From Bryobacterales bacterium (lineage in GTDB: Bacteria; Acidobacteriota; Terriglobia; Bryobacterales; Bryobacteraceae), in NCBI GenBank assembly GCA_026954325.1, contig JAIXKK010000072.1, positions 1 through 64,000 of the forward strand: 64,000 bases of DNA, read 5' to 3'. The position numbers and the translations under genes were made by a program. The notes beneath the pieces are model-generated. The model saw only the letters and a list, made by a program, of their open reading frames with translations. It was not told where the DNA came from and made no database searches. Shown piece after piece: positions 46,581 through 56,829 of the stretch. Positions within the stretch are counted from its first letter, which is position 1; every line of letters begins with the position of its first letter.

Positions 46581-47720
46581 CTACTCGAAAAACCGCTTGC
46601 AGATTCGCTCGGCAAGCCCCGGCGCGAGCGTCATCCCCGCTCCGCCCACGCCCGTGATCGCCAGTACCCCCTTCATCGGCGTCGCCAGAAAGAACGGCTT
46701 CTCCGGATGATAGGCGTACACGCCCTGCCACCGCTGCGTGATCGTCCGGTCATTAAAACTGGTGTAAGAGTCCAGGTAGTCGAGAATCAAATCGTCAATT
46801 TCCACTTTGTCGTAAAAATCGGCGTTTTGCCCGTACTCGTGCGAGTCCCCAATCGTCAGTTCGCCGCGCGGGGTCTGCGATACCAGCGCGTGAATCCCCC
46901 ACTTCTCATACTTCGGCATCTCTGACGCAATCCGCTTCTTCAACCCCTCGAGCGAAGGACAAATCTGGAACGAAGGGTTGAAACGCATGCCCAATCCGGC
47001 CGCCAGCGCCGGCCCGAGTTTCCAGTTGTCCGGCTGCGGCACGGTCCGCATCATCTGCTGCTTGCACCGCAGCAGCCCGCTCGTCTTGAACTCCCCCGGA
47101 AACAGCGTCTCGAAATCCGTCCCCGCGCACACGATCGCCGAATCCACCCTCCATGCCTCCGAGGACGTTTCCACCACCGGAGGCTCTACACGCCGCACCG
47201 GCGAGGAGTAGCGGATTTCCATCCGGTACCGTTCCTTCAGCAACTTCGGCAACTCCGCCAGCACAACTTTTGGATCTACCGTAATCTCCAACGGACTGTA
47301 TACCGCCCCGCGCAGGTTCTTCTGCCGCAGCGCGTTGCACTTCTCCAGAGTGTGCTGCGCGTCCAGCCACTCGCACGTGTAGCCCTGCGCCGGACCTAGC
47401 GAACAGAACTCCTTCCCCACCGCCTCCTCGTCCTCGCGATAGCACACATGCAGCGAGCCCGTCGCCGACATGGGCGCCTTGCACTGATTCAGCAGGTCAA
47501 TCCACAATTCGCGGCTCCGCAGAGCCATCTGCAGCAGGAAACCCGCCGGCTGCCCGATCGGCCACAGCAGCCCGTAGTTCCGCGCCGACGCCCCCTGTGC
47601 CTGCGCGCTGCGCTCAAATAGCACCACCCGCTTCCCGGCTCGCGCCGCGTACCAGGCATGCGCCAGTCCGACGATTCCCCCACCGACAATCGCCACATCC
47701 GCGCGTTGTTGTTCCGCCAC
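46581..47720 (-). CDS. FAD-dependent oxidoreductase, TIGR03364-like
   Basis: 379 residues of the DAO/glycine-oxidase fold: dinucleotide motif VAIVGGGIVGLAHAWYAARA at the N-terminus and the C-terminal ITGVGGAGMTLAPGLAERIC. The SARNYGLLWPIGQ and VCYREDEEA segments recall TIGR03364, a group sometimes found in phosphonate gene clusters. No phosphonate genes are present here, so the amine or amino-acid substrate is uncertain. It ends one base from the stop of the converging phosphoesterase gene. Confidence 0.85.
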   Translation of the reverse strand: MAEQQRADVAIVGGGIVGLAHAWYAARAGKRVVLFERSAQAQGASARNYGLLWPIGQPAGFLLQMALRSRELWIDLLNQCKAPMSATGSLHVCYREDEEAVGKEFCSLGPAQGYTCEWLDAQHTLEKCNALRQKNLRGAVYSPLEITVDPKVVLAELPKLLKERYRMEIRYSSPVRRVEPPVVETSSEAWRVDSAIVCAGTDFETLFPGEFKTSGLLRCKQQMMRTVPQPDNWKLGPALAAGLGMRFNPSFQICPSLEGLKKRIASEMPKYEKWGIHALVSQTPRGELTIGDSHEYGQNADFYDKVEIDDLILDYLDSYTSFNDRTITQRWQGVYAYHPEKPFFLATPMKGVLAITGVGGAGMTLAPGLAERICKRFFE

Positions 47721-47823
47721 TTTGACCGCCCTCTCCGGTGTCTATCGAGAATGACACAGCAAACAGCCGCTCCACAACCCGGGCCGGTCCGGCATGTCAA
47801 CCAGCGGCTGCTAAGCTGAAATC

Positions 47824-49254
47824 ATGGCATTTCGCGATTCCTTTTTCGCCGACAAGTTCGGGATCACCGGGCGCGACCTCGAACGCTACCTGGCGGAAGC
47901 CCTCTCCGCGGGCGGCGACTATGCCGACTTGTATTTCGAATACCTGGCCACCACTTCCGTTTCCCTCGAAGAATCCATCGTCAAGAGCGCCACTCAGGGA
48001 GTCACTCTCGGAGTGGGAATTCGTGTCATTTCCGGCGAACGCACCGGCTATGCTTACAGCGACGATCTCAGTCCGGAAAAGATTCTCCAGGCCGCCCATG
48101 TCGCCGCCTGTATCGCCAGTGGACCCTCGAAAACCATCAAAACAGGGTTCGAGGAAGCCAACCGCCGCGACCTCTACAAATTGATCGTCCTCCCCGCCGA
48201 CACCAGCCTCGAAGAGCGCGTGAAACTCGTCAAGCGCGCCGATGAGGCCGCCCGCTCCTACGACAGCAGGGTCATTCAGGTGCAGGCAAGCTATGGCGAT
48301 AGCGTCAAGCACGTGCTCGTCGCCACCAGCGACGGTACGCTCAGTTTCGATACGCAGCCCATGGCGCGGATGGGGGTCATGGTGCTCGCCCAGCAGGACA
48401 ACGGCAATCCCGAACAGGGCTACGCGGGCGGCGGCGGCCGCGTCTCCCTCGACTTCTTTTTCGAGCAGAAGACCCCCGAGCACTTCGCTCGCGAAGCGGC
48501 CCGCCAGGCCGTCGTCCAATTGGGAGCCGTCGAAGCCCCGGCCGGAGAGACCACTGTCGTCCTCGGCCCCGGCTGGCCCGGTATTCTCCTCCACGAGGCC
48601 GTCGGCCACGGTCTCGAGGCGGACTTCAACCGCAAAGGCGTCTCGGCCTTCTCCAACCGCATCGGCCGGCAGGTGGCCAGCCCGCTCTGTACCGTCATCG
48701 ACGACGGCGCCATCGCCAACCGCCGCGGCTCCCTCAACGTCGATGACGAGGGCAACCCCACGCGGCAGAATGTCCTCATCGAAAAGGGAATCCTGCGCGG
48801 ATACCTGCGCGACCGCCTCAGCGCGCGCATCATGGGCGGCGAAACCACCGGCAACGGCCGTCGCGAGAGCTACAAACACATCCCCATGCCGCGCATGACG
48901 AACACCTTCATGCTCGCGGGCGAAAGCGACCCCGAAGAAATCATCCGCTCCGTCCCGAAAGGCCTCTACTGCGCCACTTTCGGCGGCGGCCAGGTCGATA
49001 TCACCAGCGGCAACTTCGTCTTCTCCGCCACCGAAAGCTACCTCATCGAGGACGGCAAACTGACGAAGCCTGTCCGCGGCGCCACGCTCGTCGGCAACGG
49101 ACCCGAAAGCCTCAAGCACGTCCGCATGGTAGGCAACGACCTCAAACTCGACGAAGGCATGGGTGTCTGCGGTAAAGAGGGACAGAGCGTTCCCGTGGGA
49201 GTCGGAATCCCCACCATCAGGATCGACCGCATGACCGTCGGCGGCACCGCCTAG
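47824..49254 (+). CDS. tldD: TldD-like metalloprotease
   Basis: 476 residues. The metal-binding H-E-x-x-x-H motif is in GILLHEAVGHGLEADFNRKG. The N-terminal ADLYFEYLATTSVSLEESIV and the C-terminal GSLNVDDEGNPTRQNVLIEK regions match the family. TldD works with TldE/PmbA, which lacks the metal site; together they trim peptides such as microcin B17 precursor or the CcdA antitoxin. No tldE gene is adjacent; it may lie elsewhere. An ATG right after AGCTGAAATC is used; the initiator region is weakly defined. Confidence 0.93.
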   Translation: MAFRDSFFADKFGITGRDLERYLAEALSAGGDYADLYFEYLATTSVSLEESIVKSATQGVTLGVGIRVISGERTGYAYSDDLSPEKILQAAHVAACIASGPSKTIKTGFEEANRRDLYKLIVLPADTSLEERVKLVKRADEAARSYDSRVIQVQASYGDSVKHVLVATSDGTLSFDTQPMARMGVMVLAQQDNGNPEQGYAGGGGRVSLDFFFEQKTPEHFAREAARQAVVQLGAVEAPAGETTVVLGPGWPGILLHEAVGHGLEADFNRKGVSAFSNRIGRQVASPLCTVIDDGAIANRRGSLNVDDEGNPTRQNVLIEKGILRGYLRDRLSARIMGGETTGNGRRESYKHIPMPRMTNTFMLAGESDPEEIIRSVPKGLYCATFGGGQVDITSGNFVFSATESYLIEDGKLTKPVRGATLVGNGPESLKHVRMVGNDLKLDEGMGVCGKEGQSVPVGVGIPTIRIDRMTVGGTA

Positions 49255-49329
49255 ACCTGGACCAGGCGTCTTCGAAGCCTCTGCCTCCCTGGGCTATAGC
49301 TACGCTGTCCACACTCCGATAGATAATCA

Positions 49330-50988
49330 ATGGACGTGTCGGCATCGCCTTCTCTCGCCCCTCTTCCGTCTCCACGTGGCTCGGGCACTCTTGCCTGCGC
49401 TCCGAGGATTCCTCGCCCGGCCGTATGGGCCGTGTTGGCGCTGTCACTGGTCCCCGCCACCCTCTTCGCATGGAAGATGCGGCACTTCGATCACCTCGGC
49501 TACTTCCACGACGACGGCATGTACTGGGTCAGCGCCAAGGCCCTCGCCACCGGCCAGGGCTATCGCATCATCAGCTATCCTGACGCTCCATTCCAAACGA
49601 AGTATCCTCCAGTTCTGCCCTTGCTTCTCGCCGGCGTATGGAAGCTATTTCCCGCCTTCCCGGAGAACATGCCCTGGGCGATGGCAGCCGTGGCCTTGAT
49701 GCTCCCTGCCTTCCTCTGGACCATGCTGCGTCTCCTCGAATCCTGGGGCTGTTCCCGCCCCCTGGCGCTGGTCCTCTGCGCCTGGACAGCGCTCAACCCC
49801 TATATCATCCTCTTCAGCGTCAACCTCATGCCGGAGTTGCTGGTTTCCTCGCTCCTTGGATGCTGCTTTCTCGCCGCTCAGAATTCCGCCAGGCGTGAAT
49901 CTTCCGCCGCCGCCCTGCTTTCCGGGGCGCTCGGCGGTGTAGCCTATCTCACCAAGGCTTGCGTCCTCCCGCTACTTGCCGCCGGCCCCGTCTGGTATGC
50001 CCTCGGGAAGAGAGTCCGCCTCGCTGCCTGGTTCGTCTCTCCTCTACTCCTGGCCGTCCTTTCCTGGAACACCTGGAGCGTGCGTCACATGATGCACTCC
50101 AAGGACATAGTCGACATCTACTACACCTCTTACCTCGGCGACTTTCTCCATGATCTGCGCGGGACGGAATGGCTCGGCTTCTTTGTCCAGAACATCCCCA
50201 CTCTTCTCAACTCGGCGGGGAATCTCGTCATTCCAGATGTCGTGGGGATTCCATTCCTCGGCCCCATGTTCCCGCGCCTTGTTGGCATCTTCGCCATTGT
50301 GGGCATCATACGTCAGGCACGCAAAGACGGCCTCGGCCTGCACCACTGGTTTTGCGCGGGCTTCTGCCTTCAGCTTCTTGTCTGGCAGTATCCGCCGAAC
50401 GAACGGTTTCTCATTCCCATCGCCCCCGTGATTGTCTTCGGAGCACAGGCGGAGTTGCGCCATCTCCTAAGCATGCTGTTCACAGTCTGGCGCTCCGCGG
50501 ACCGTGGGCAACGGGTTGTTGCCGCCGCCATCGCCTCCGTCGTCGCCATGATCACGCTGTGGGCCGGAGCCATGACCGCCGTGGGTAACCTGGTGCTGCT
50601 TCCCTCCATCGCCGAGCGTTATCACCAGCAATTCGAGAGCAGCCGGAATGCGTACCTCTGGATGAAACAGAACCTTGCGCCCGGCAAGCGTGTCCTTACC
50701 TACTACGATGTCCCGGTGTTCCTTTACTCCGGACTTCAAGCGGTACGCCCCCGTAATTTCCCCAAAGAGTTCTACCGGCATGATCGCCCCCCCCTCATTC
50801 AGGCCTTTCGAGAGTTGCCGGCAACTGCTCGCCGCCATGGCATCGGGTACGCATTGTTGACTGACGCCGACCTCGATCCCTTCCTGAGAGAGACTGTTGA
50901 CTGGAACAAACTGGCCTCCTCTCCCCCCTACCGCCTGCTCTTCCGCGCTCCTCGCGCCGCCGTCTACGAAATCCAGTCCCAGCCCTAG
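49330..50988 (+). CDS. Membrane glycosyltransferase-like protein (GT39/ArnT type)
   Basis: 552 residues with an N-terminal helix (AVWAVLALSLVPATLFAW), then the exposed loop YFHDDGMYWVSAKALATGQG with the acidic pair typical of the GT39/ArnT/PMT fold, and about ten further hydrophobic spans. The last ~120 residues form a soluble periplasmic tail. Such enzymes transfer a sugar from a polyprenyl carrier to protein or lipid. Acceptor and donor cannot be inferred. The following gene starts 20 bases later. Confidence 0.78.
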   Translation: MDVSASPSLAPLPSPRGSGTLACAPRIPRPAVWAVLALSLVPATLFAWKMRHFDHLGYFHDDGMYWVSAKALATGQGYRIISYPDAPFQTKYPPVLPLLLAGVWKLFPAFPENMPWAMAAVALMLPAFLWTMLRLLESWGCSRPLALVLCAWTALNPYIILFSVNLMPELLVSSLLGCCFLAAQNSARRESSAAALLSGALGGVAYLTKACVLPLLAAGPVWYALGKRVRLAAWFVSPLLLAVLSWNTWSVRHMMHSKDIVDIYYTSYLGDFLHDLRGTEWLGFFVQNIPTLLNSAGNLVIPDVVGIPFLGPMFPRLVGIFAIVGIIRQARKDGLGLHHWFCAGFCLQLLVWQYPPNERFLIPIAPVIVFGAQAELRHLLSMLFTVWRSADRGQRVVAAAIASVVAMITLWAGAMTAVGNLVLLPSIAERYHQQFESSRNAYLWMKQNLAPGKRVLTYYDVPVFLYSGLQAVRPRNFPKEFYRHDRPPLIQAFRELPATARRHGIGYALLTDADLDPFLRETVDWNKLASSPPYRLLFRAPRAAVYEIQSQP

Positions 50989-51007
50989 CCGCCGGTACAA
51001 TGCAAGA

Positions 51008-52939
51008 GTGCTCCGCCTGCTCTGTCTCTTGACTCTCGCGCCCCAGGTCGCCTTCGCCCAGGCGAGAATCCTTCGCGCGGGCGCGGCGAGCGTCGACATC
51101 ACTCCTTCCGTGCTGCCCGTCATCACCAACTGCCAGATGCTCGAGCGTACCGCCGACAAGGTCGCCGGCCCCCTCCATGCGCGCGCGCTCGTGCTCGACG
51201 ACGGCGCGGCCAGAATTGCCATCACTGTCGTGGACAGTTGCATGCTGCCCCGCGAACTGATAGATCTCGCCAAGGAAATGGCGCGCCTCGAAACCGGCAT
51301 CGCCGCGGAACGCATGCTCGTCTCCGCCACGCACTCGCATACCGCTCCGTCCTCCATGGCCTGCCTCGGCTCCGATATGCAACTCGACTATGCCGCCGAT
51401 CTGCCCGGTAAGATCGCCGCCGCCATCGCCGCCGCCGCGCGCAACCTTCAGCCCGCCCGCATTGGCTGGGCCGTGGAGGATGACACCGCGCACACCCACT
51501 GCCGCCGCTGGATCTTCCGCCCGGACAAGATACGCAAAGACCCCTTCGGCAACCTCACCGTGCGCGCCAACATGCATCCGGGTTATGAGAACCCCGACGC
51601 CGTAACCGAATCCGGACCCGTAGACCCCGCGCTCACCGTGTTGTCCGTCCAGACCACACAGGGGCAGCCTCTGGCCTTGCTTGCCAACTACTCCATGCAC
51701 TACTTCGGCGACACCCAGGTTTCCTCCGACTACTACGGGCTGTTCGCGAGTAAGATCGCCGCCCGAATCGGAGCGCCGGAGACCTTCACCGGCATCATGT
51801 CCCAAGGCACGAGCGGCGACCAGATGTGGATGGATTACGGCAAGCCGAAAAGCAGCCTCGCCATCGAGCAATACGCCGATGGCGTTGTGGAAACCGCCTT
51901 CAAGGCCTACGCAAAGGTGCGCTACCGGAATTGGGTTCCGCTCGCGATGGCGGAGACCCTCCTCACGCTGAAGCGCCGCGCCCCCGATGAAGAACGCCTT
52001 CGCTGGGCGCGCGCCATCGTCGAACGCGTGGGCGCGCGCAAACCCAGGGACCAGACGGAAGTCTACGCCCGCGAGCAGATCTTCCTCCACCAGGAACCCG
52101 AGCGCGAACTAAGGCTGCAAGCCATTCGTATCGGCGAGTTCGCCATCACGGCCATTCCAAACGAAGCCTACGGACTCACCGGACTGAAGCTCAAGGCGCG
52201 CAGCCCCTTTCCGCTGACCATGAACATCGCGCTCGCCAACGGGGCCGAGGGATACATCCCTCCTCCGGAGCAGCACAAGCTCGGAGGCTACACGACATGG
52301 CCGGCGCGCACGGCGGGTCTTGAAGTCACAGCCGAGCCGAAGATCACCGAAGCCCTCCTGCGTCTGCTCGAGAAGGTGAGCGGAGGGGAGCGCCGGACAC
52401 CCATCGCCGCCGTTGGCTCTTATTCGCGAGCCGTAAGCGCCTCCAAACCCGCGGCCTACTTCCGCCTTCATGAGATGGAGGGCGCCGTCGCGCGGGACAG
52501 CATGGGAGGGCCGCCTGCCTCCTGCGACGGCAGCGTGGCCCACTACCTTGCCGGCCCTGACGAGGGGAGCCGCGCAGCCTATCTGGCCGGAGGACGCATT
52601 GTCACCCCGGCGCGCGACTTGGGCCAAAGCTACAGCGTCGAACTGTGGTTCTGGAGCGGAGCGCCGCCCAGGACCGTCTTTTCCGTGGGCGGCGATTCGT
52701 GGAAAGCCCCCACCGGCCTTCCGCTCCGGCAGTGGCAGCATGCCGTCCTCGTGCGCGACGGAAGCCGCATCCGGCTCTACCGCAACGCGAAATTGATCAG
52801 CGAAAGCGAGGCTGCGGGCAAATCCGGAACCCTCATCGCCGGCGCCGGCTTCGAAGGCAAGGTGAGCGAGGTGGCGGTGTACGGGCGGGTGCTCCCTGAG
52901 CAGGAGATCACGGCTCACTACGCGGCAGCGAAACCGTGA
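51008..52939 (+). CDS. Ceramidase-like exported hydrolase with LamG-type tail
   Basis: About 643 residues from GTG 51008; the preceding in-frame codons belong to the previous gene's tail in another frame. A signal peptide (LRLLCLLTLAPQVAFA) is followed by a neutral/alkaline ceramidase-like domain: RAGAASVDITPSVLPVI, LVSATHSHTAPSS (metal-binding histidines) and LANYSMHYFGDTQVSSDYYG. Residues ~470-640 look like a LamG/concanavalin sandwich (RDLGQSYSVELWFWSGAPPR). Many bacterial proteins of this group are annotated only as hypothetical, and real ceramidase activity is not certain. Its 3' end overlaps the converging prmA by 32 bp. Confidence 0.78.
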   Translation: MLRLLCLLTLAPQVAFAQARILRAGAASVDITPSVLPVITNCQMLERTADKVAGPLHARALVLDDGAARIAITVVDSCMLPRELIDLAKEMARLETGIAAERMLVSATHSHTAPSSMACLGSDMQLDYAADLPGKIAAAIAAAARNLQPARIGWAVEDDTAHTHCRRWIFRPDKIRKDPFGNLTVRANMHPGYENPDAVTESGPVDPALTVLSVQTTQGQPLALLANYSMHYFGDTQVSSDYYGLFASKIAARIGAPETFTGIMSQGTSGDQMWMDYGKPKSSLAIEQYADGVVETAFKAYAKVRYRNWVPLAMAETLLTLKRRAPDEERLRWARAIVERVGARKPRDQTEVYAREQIFLHQEPERELRLQAIRIGEFAITAIPNEAYGLTGLKLKARSPFPLTMNIALANGAEGYIPPPEQHKLGGYTTWPARTAGLEVTAEPKITEALLRLLEKVSGGERRTPIAAVGSYSRAVSASKPAAYFRLHEMEGAVARDSMGGPPASCDGSVAHYLAGPDEGSRAAYLAGGRIVTPARDLGQSYSVELWFWSGAPPRTVFSVGGDSWKAPTGLPLRQWQHAVLVRDGSRIRLYRNAKLISESEAAGKSGTLIAGAGFEGKVSEVAVYGRVLPEQEITAHYAAAKP

Positions 52940-53699
52940 GGCAGGCCCACTCTTCCTGCTCCGTGCGGCGCGCCCCTTCGTAGCCTTCCGGAAGATCGCT
53001 GCCGCGAAACCCGGAAACGATGATCGTACCCTCCGCGCGGCAGACACGGCGCAGATCGGCCGCGAGTTCCTCCGCGGCAATGGAACTGATGTTGGCGATC
53101 ACCACGTCGAACAGCCCATCGCGCATAGACCGCGGCGACCCGGTGAACAGCAGCGCTCCCGGCACAGCCTCCTTCGCAATGGCCATCGACTCGTGGTCAA
53201 TATCGCAGCCCACAAGCCGCGACGCTCCCAGCAGGCCCGCGGCCAGCAGCAGAATCCCCGACCCCGCCCCCACATCGAGCACCGCGCTGCCCGGCCGCGC
53301 CACTCCTTCCAGCGCCTCGATGCACAACTGCGTGCAGGGATGCGCTCCGCTGCCGCACGCCATTCCCGGCTGATAGTCGAGCCGCAACCGCCCCTCCGGC
53401 GCCGGCCCCGCATGCCACGGCGGAGCCAGCCAGAACCGCTCGCCCACAGCCACCGCCCGCCAGTGATCCTGGAATTCGCGGATGTAATCGCGCGCGCCGT
53501 GGTTGATCCATTCCGGCGCATACCGCGCGAAGCGCTCCTGGGCGATTGCGGCCTCCGGAGCGGTGTCGAAAAACACGTCCAGTGTGCACCCGCCGCCGGG
53601 CGCCTCCATTTCGACGATCCCCGTGGTGCCGCACTCGTACAACTCGGCGATGAGATCGTCCTTCTCGTCAATACCGCAATGGAGAAGCAGAGACACCAT
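52908..53699 (-). CDS. prmA: Ribosomal protein L11 methyltransferase-like protein
   Basis: 263 residues, slightly shorter than E. coli PrmA. The SAM-binding motif I is VLDVGAGSGILLLAAGLLGA, motif II acidic residue in VGCDIDHESM, and the post-motif FDVVIANIS is the PrmA signature. The GSGAHPCTQLCIEALE block replaces the usual GTGxHxTTxLCL. It trimethylates L11 in known systems. The N-terminal L11-recognition region is present but divergent. It lies ten bases after the acyl-CoA ligase gene on the same strand. Confidence 0.88.
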   Translation of the reverse strand: MVSLLLHCGIDEKDDLIAELYECGTTGIVEMEAPGGGCTLDVFFDTAPEAAIAQERFARYAPEWINHGARDYIREFQDHWRAVAVGERFWLAPPWHAGPAPEGRLRLDYQPGMACGSGAHPCTQLCIEALEGVARPGSAVLDVGAGSGILLLAAGLLGASRLVGCDIDHESMAIAKEAVPGALLFTGSPRSMRDGLFDVVIANISSIAAEELAADLRRVCRAEGTIIVSGFRGSDLPEGYEGARRTEQEEWACLTVSLPRSEP

Positions 53700-53708
53700 G
53701 ATCCGGAG

Positions 53709-55298
53709 CTATCCCTGCACCCGCTTCTCTTTGCCCGCCCAGAACTTCTCCTTGATCACCAGCTTGCGAATCTTGCCCGTGCCGGTCTTCGGCAGGTGGT
53801 CTTCGTAGAACTCGATGATCTTCGGCAGCTTGAAGCGGCCAAGCGTCGCGGAGAGGAATTCCGTGAGTTCCCCGGCGGTGAGTCCCATGCCGGGTTTTAA
53901 CACCACCGCCGCGGCCGGCACTTCGCCCCACGTCTCGTCGGGCGCGGCCACCACGGCGCACTCGTAGACGGCGGGGTGCGCGCCGATCGCCTTCTCCACT
54001 TCGATGGACGAGATGTTCTCCCCGCCGCTGATGATGATCTCCTTCTTCCGGTCCACAATCTGGATGTAGCCTTCTTCGTCCCAGACCGCCATGTCGCCGG
54101 TGTGAATCCAATGGTTCTCGATGGTCATGGCGGTGGCCGCTGGATCTTTGAAGTAGCCGGCCATCAGATGATCCCCGCGGGCCACCACTTCGCCGATCGT
54201 CTTCGAGTCACGCGGAACGGTCTGCATGTTCACGTCCACCACGCGCACCTCTACTCCCGGAACAGCCCATCCCGCCATGGCGCGCCGCCGGTGGCGCTCC
54301 CTGTCGCCGGACTCATCGATGGCGCCCTTGGCGCGGGCGGTGGTCAGCACGGGGCAAGTCTCCGTCAATCCGTAGCCCGAAATGATCTCGCAGCGGAACG
54401 CCTCTTCCAAGCGAGCCACAAGTTCCGGCGAAGCGGCCGCGCCGCCCACCATCACGCGCCGCAAGCTCGAGAGATCGAACTGCGCTCGATCCGGCGCGTT
54501 GAGCAAAGCGTTCGCCATCGTCGGCACCAGGCTCATCTCCGTGGCCCGATGCTCCTCGATCAGCCGGAACACTCCCGCAGGCTCGAAGCGCCGCACCATC
54601 ACCTGCTTCGATCCGAGCATCGTCGAAGACTGCGGCCTTCCCCAGCCGTTGGCGTGGAATAGCGGAATCGTGTGCAGGTCTATGAGGTCCTTCGGGTCGC
54701 CCACCAGCGTCGCGACGCTCATGGCGTGCAGATACAGCGTCCGGTGGGTGAGCATGACACCCTTCGGCGCGCCCGTGCTGCCGCTGGTGTAGAACAACTC
54801 GGCCACGGAGTTCTCATCCACATCCATGTAATCGATGTAGTCCGGGCTGCCTTCATCGAGCAGTTCCTCGTACGTCATGCCGGCAGCCCCAACCTTCTCG
54901 TCAAGCGTGATATAGCGCTCAATGCTGCCGCATGCCTTCTTCAACTGCTCGACAATTGGAATGAAGTCGTTCTCGAACATCAGCACGCCGGCCTCGGAGT
55001 GGTTGAGGATCGGCGCCAGTTCCTGAATGGACAGCCGAACGTTGAGCGGCATCACAATGCCGCCGGCAAGCGGAACCCCGTAATAGCTTTCCAGCAACTG
55101 GTGGTTGTTGAAGCTGAGCAGCGCCACGCGGTCTCCCTTGGCGACGCCGCCGCGCGCGAGGGCGCTGGCGAGTTTCAGCGCCCGTTCCCCGAACTGGCCG
55201 TAGGTAAACGTGCGGGTTCCGGACACGATCCCCACCTTGCGGGCAAACAGATCCATGGCCCGGTAGAGACAGCGGATGGGAGTGAGTGGTACGTTCAT
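53709..55298 (-). CDS. Acyl-CoA ligase (AMP-forming)
   Basis: 529 residues from ATG 55298; the frame extends upstream but lacks homology-like sequence. The phosphate loop is LFYTSGSTGAPKGVMLTHRT, the adenine motif ISGYGLTETCPV, the hinge-linked block GDMAVWDEEGYIQIVDRKKE and the catalytic-Lys region PKTGTGKIRK. The length fits long- or medium-chain acyl-CoA synthetases, which activate a carboxylate through an acyl-adenylate. The chain-length preference is unknown. It is upstream of prmA on the same strand. Confidence 0.92.
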   Translation of the reverse strand: MNVPLTPIRCLYRAMDLFARKVGIVSGTRTFTYGQFGERALKLASALARGGVAKGDRVALLSFNNHQLLESYYGVPLAGGIVMPLNVRLSIQELAPILNHSEAGVLMFENDFIPIVEQLKKACGSIERYITLDEKVGAAGMTYEELLDEGSPDYIDYMDVDENSVAELFYTSGSTGAPKGVMLTHRTLYLHAMSVATLVGDPKDLIDLHTIPLFHANGWGRPQSSTMLGSKQVMVRRFEPAGVFRLIEEHRATEMSLVPTMANALLNAPDRAQFDLSSLRRVMVGGAAASPELVARLEEAFRCEIISGYGLTETCPVLTTARAKGAIDESGDRERHRRRAMAGWAVPGVEVRVVDVNMQTVPRDSKTIGEVVARGDHLMAGYFKDPAATAMTIENHWIHTGDMAVWDEEGYIQIVDRKKEIIISGGENISSIEVEKAIGAHPAVYECAVVAAPDETWGEVPAAAVVLKPGMGLTAGELTEFLSATLGRFKLPKIIEFYEDHLPKTGTGKIRKLVIKEKFWAGKEKRVQG

Positions 55299-55396
55299 GA
55301 TTTCGCCGTTTCCATAGTGTACATAGTCAGCGCGCGCCTTTTGCGTGGACTGCGCTCCATGGATGGCGCGGCTATAATGGTCCACACACCCGATCC

Positions 55397-56764
55397 ATGC
55401 AACTCGAAACCTATGTTCGCGAGAACGAGGCGCGGTTCCTCGAGGAATTGAACGCCTTTCTGCGCATTCCGAGCATCAGCACGCTGCCCGAGCATACGCC
55501 GGATGTGCGGCGGGCCGCACAATACGTGGCCGCGCGCTTGACGGAAGCCGGCCTCGAGAACGTGGAGATCATCGCCACGGAGAAGCATCCGCTGGTGTAC
55601 GGCGACTGGCTCCATGCGCCCGGGAAGCCCACGGTCCTCTGCTACGGCCACTACGACGTGCAGCCGCCCGATCCGCTCGAGTTGTGGCGCACTCCGCCCT
55701 TCGAGCCCACCATTCGGGACGGCAATCTCTACGCGCGCGGCTCGGCCGATGACAAGGGCCAGATGTACATGCACATCAAGGCCGTCGAGTCATTGCGCGC
55801 GCTCCATGGCGGGCGCCTTCCGCTCAACGTCAAGTTCCTCATCGAGGGCGAAGAGGAAGTGGGCGGCTGGTCCATCGCAAAGTACGTACCGCCGCACAAG
55901 GAAAAACTGAAGGCGGACGTGGCGCTGGTCTCCGACACGGCGCTCTATGCCGAGGGAATTCCCACGCTGTGCATCGGGCTGCGCGGCCTCGTCTACACGG
56001 AAGTGGAGTGCTCGGGCCCCGCGCGGGACCTGCATTCGGGCCTCTACGGCGGGGCAGTTCCGAACGCGGTGTACGGGCTCATCGAAGTCCTGGCCAAGGC
56101 AAAGAACGCGGACGGCGTCATTCAAATTCCCGGCATCTATGACGAGGTGGAGGCCCCGGCGCCCGCCGAACTCGAATCCTGGAAGAGCCTGCCCTTCGAT
56201 GAGGGCGAGTTCCTGAAGAAGGAAGTAGGGTCGACACAACTCACGGGTGAGCCGGGCTACTCCGTGCTGGAGCGGACCTGGGCGCGCCCCACCATGGAGG
56301 TCCACGGAATTGCGGGAGGCTTTACTGCCGCGGGCGCGAAAACAGTCATCCCCGCCAGGGCGACTGCGAAGGTCAGCTTCCGCCTGACGCCCAAACAGGA
56401 CCCGGACAAAGTGATCGCCGCCTTCCGGGACTTTCTGGCGGCCAACACCCCGGCCGGAACAAAACTCGAGCTTCGTGTTTTAAGCTCCGGGCCGGCCATT
56501 GTCGTCAATCCGAACCATCCGGCGATCGCGGTGGCCGCGCGGGTGTTTGCCCGCGCGCTCGGCCGTCCCACTGTCTTTACGCGGTCAGGCGGGTCCATCC
56601 CGATTGTCGGCGACTTCGCCACGCACCTCGGCATTCCCACCGTGCTCATGGGCTTCGGACTGCCGGATGACGGTTTGCACTCGCCCAACGAGAAGTACAA
56701 CCTGAAGAACTACTACACCGGCATCCTGACGATTGCCGAATTCTTTGAAGAGTACGGAGCATAA
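55397..56764 (+). CDS. M20-family dipeptidase
   Basis: 455 residues. The first metal ligand is in VLCYGHYDVQPPDPLELW, the bridging Asp in ARGSADDKGQMYMH, and the catalytic Glu with metal Glu in FLIEGEEEVGGWS. A dimerisation (lid) domain occupies the middle, and the C-terminal metal His segment is GLPDDGLHSPNEKY. This is the layout of PepV/CNDP-like dipeptidases, probably cytosolic since no signal is seen. It diverges from the acyl-CoA ligase; both starts lie within 100 bp of one another. Confidence 0.93.
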   Translation: MQLETYVRENEARFLEELNAFLRIPSISTLPEHTPDVRRAAQYVAARLTEAGLENVEIIATEKHPLVYGDWLHAPGKPTVLCYGHYDVQPPDPLELWRTPPFEPTIRDGNLYARGSADDKGQMYMHIKAVESLRALHGGRLPLNVKFLIEGEEEVGGWSIAKYVPPHKEKLKADVALVSDTALYAEGIPTLCIGLRGLVYTEVECSGPARDLHSGLYGGAVPNAVYGLIEVLAKAKNADGVIQIPGIYDEVEAPAPAELESWKSLPFDEGEFLKKEVGSTQLTGEPGYSVLERTWARPTMEVHGIAGGFTAAGAKTVIPARATAKVSFRLTPKQDPDKVIAAFRDFLAANTPAGTKLELRVLSSGPAIVVNPNHPAIAVAARVFARALGRPTVFTRSGGSIPIVGDFATHLGIPTVLMGFGLPDDGLHSPNEKYNLKNYYTGILTIAEFFEEYGA

Positions 56765-56829
56765 CGACGGCGGCACGGACGAAAGACGAGACTCCATCCA
56801 CCTCCGAGGGCATTGTCCGGTCGGCGGGG

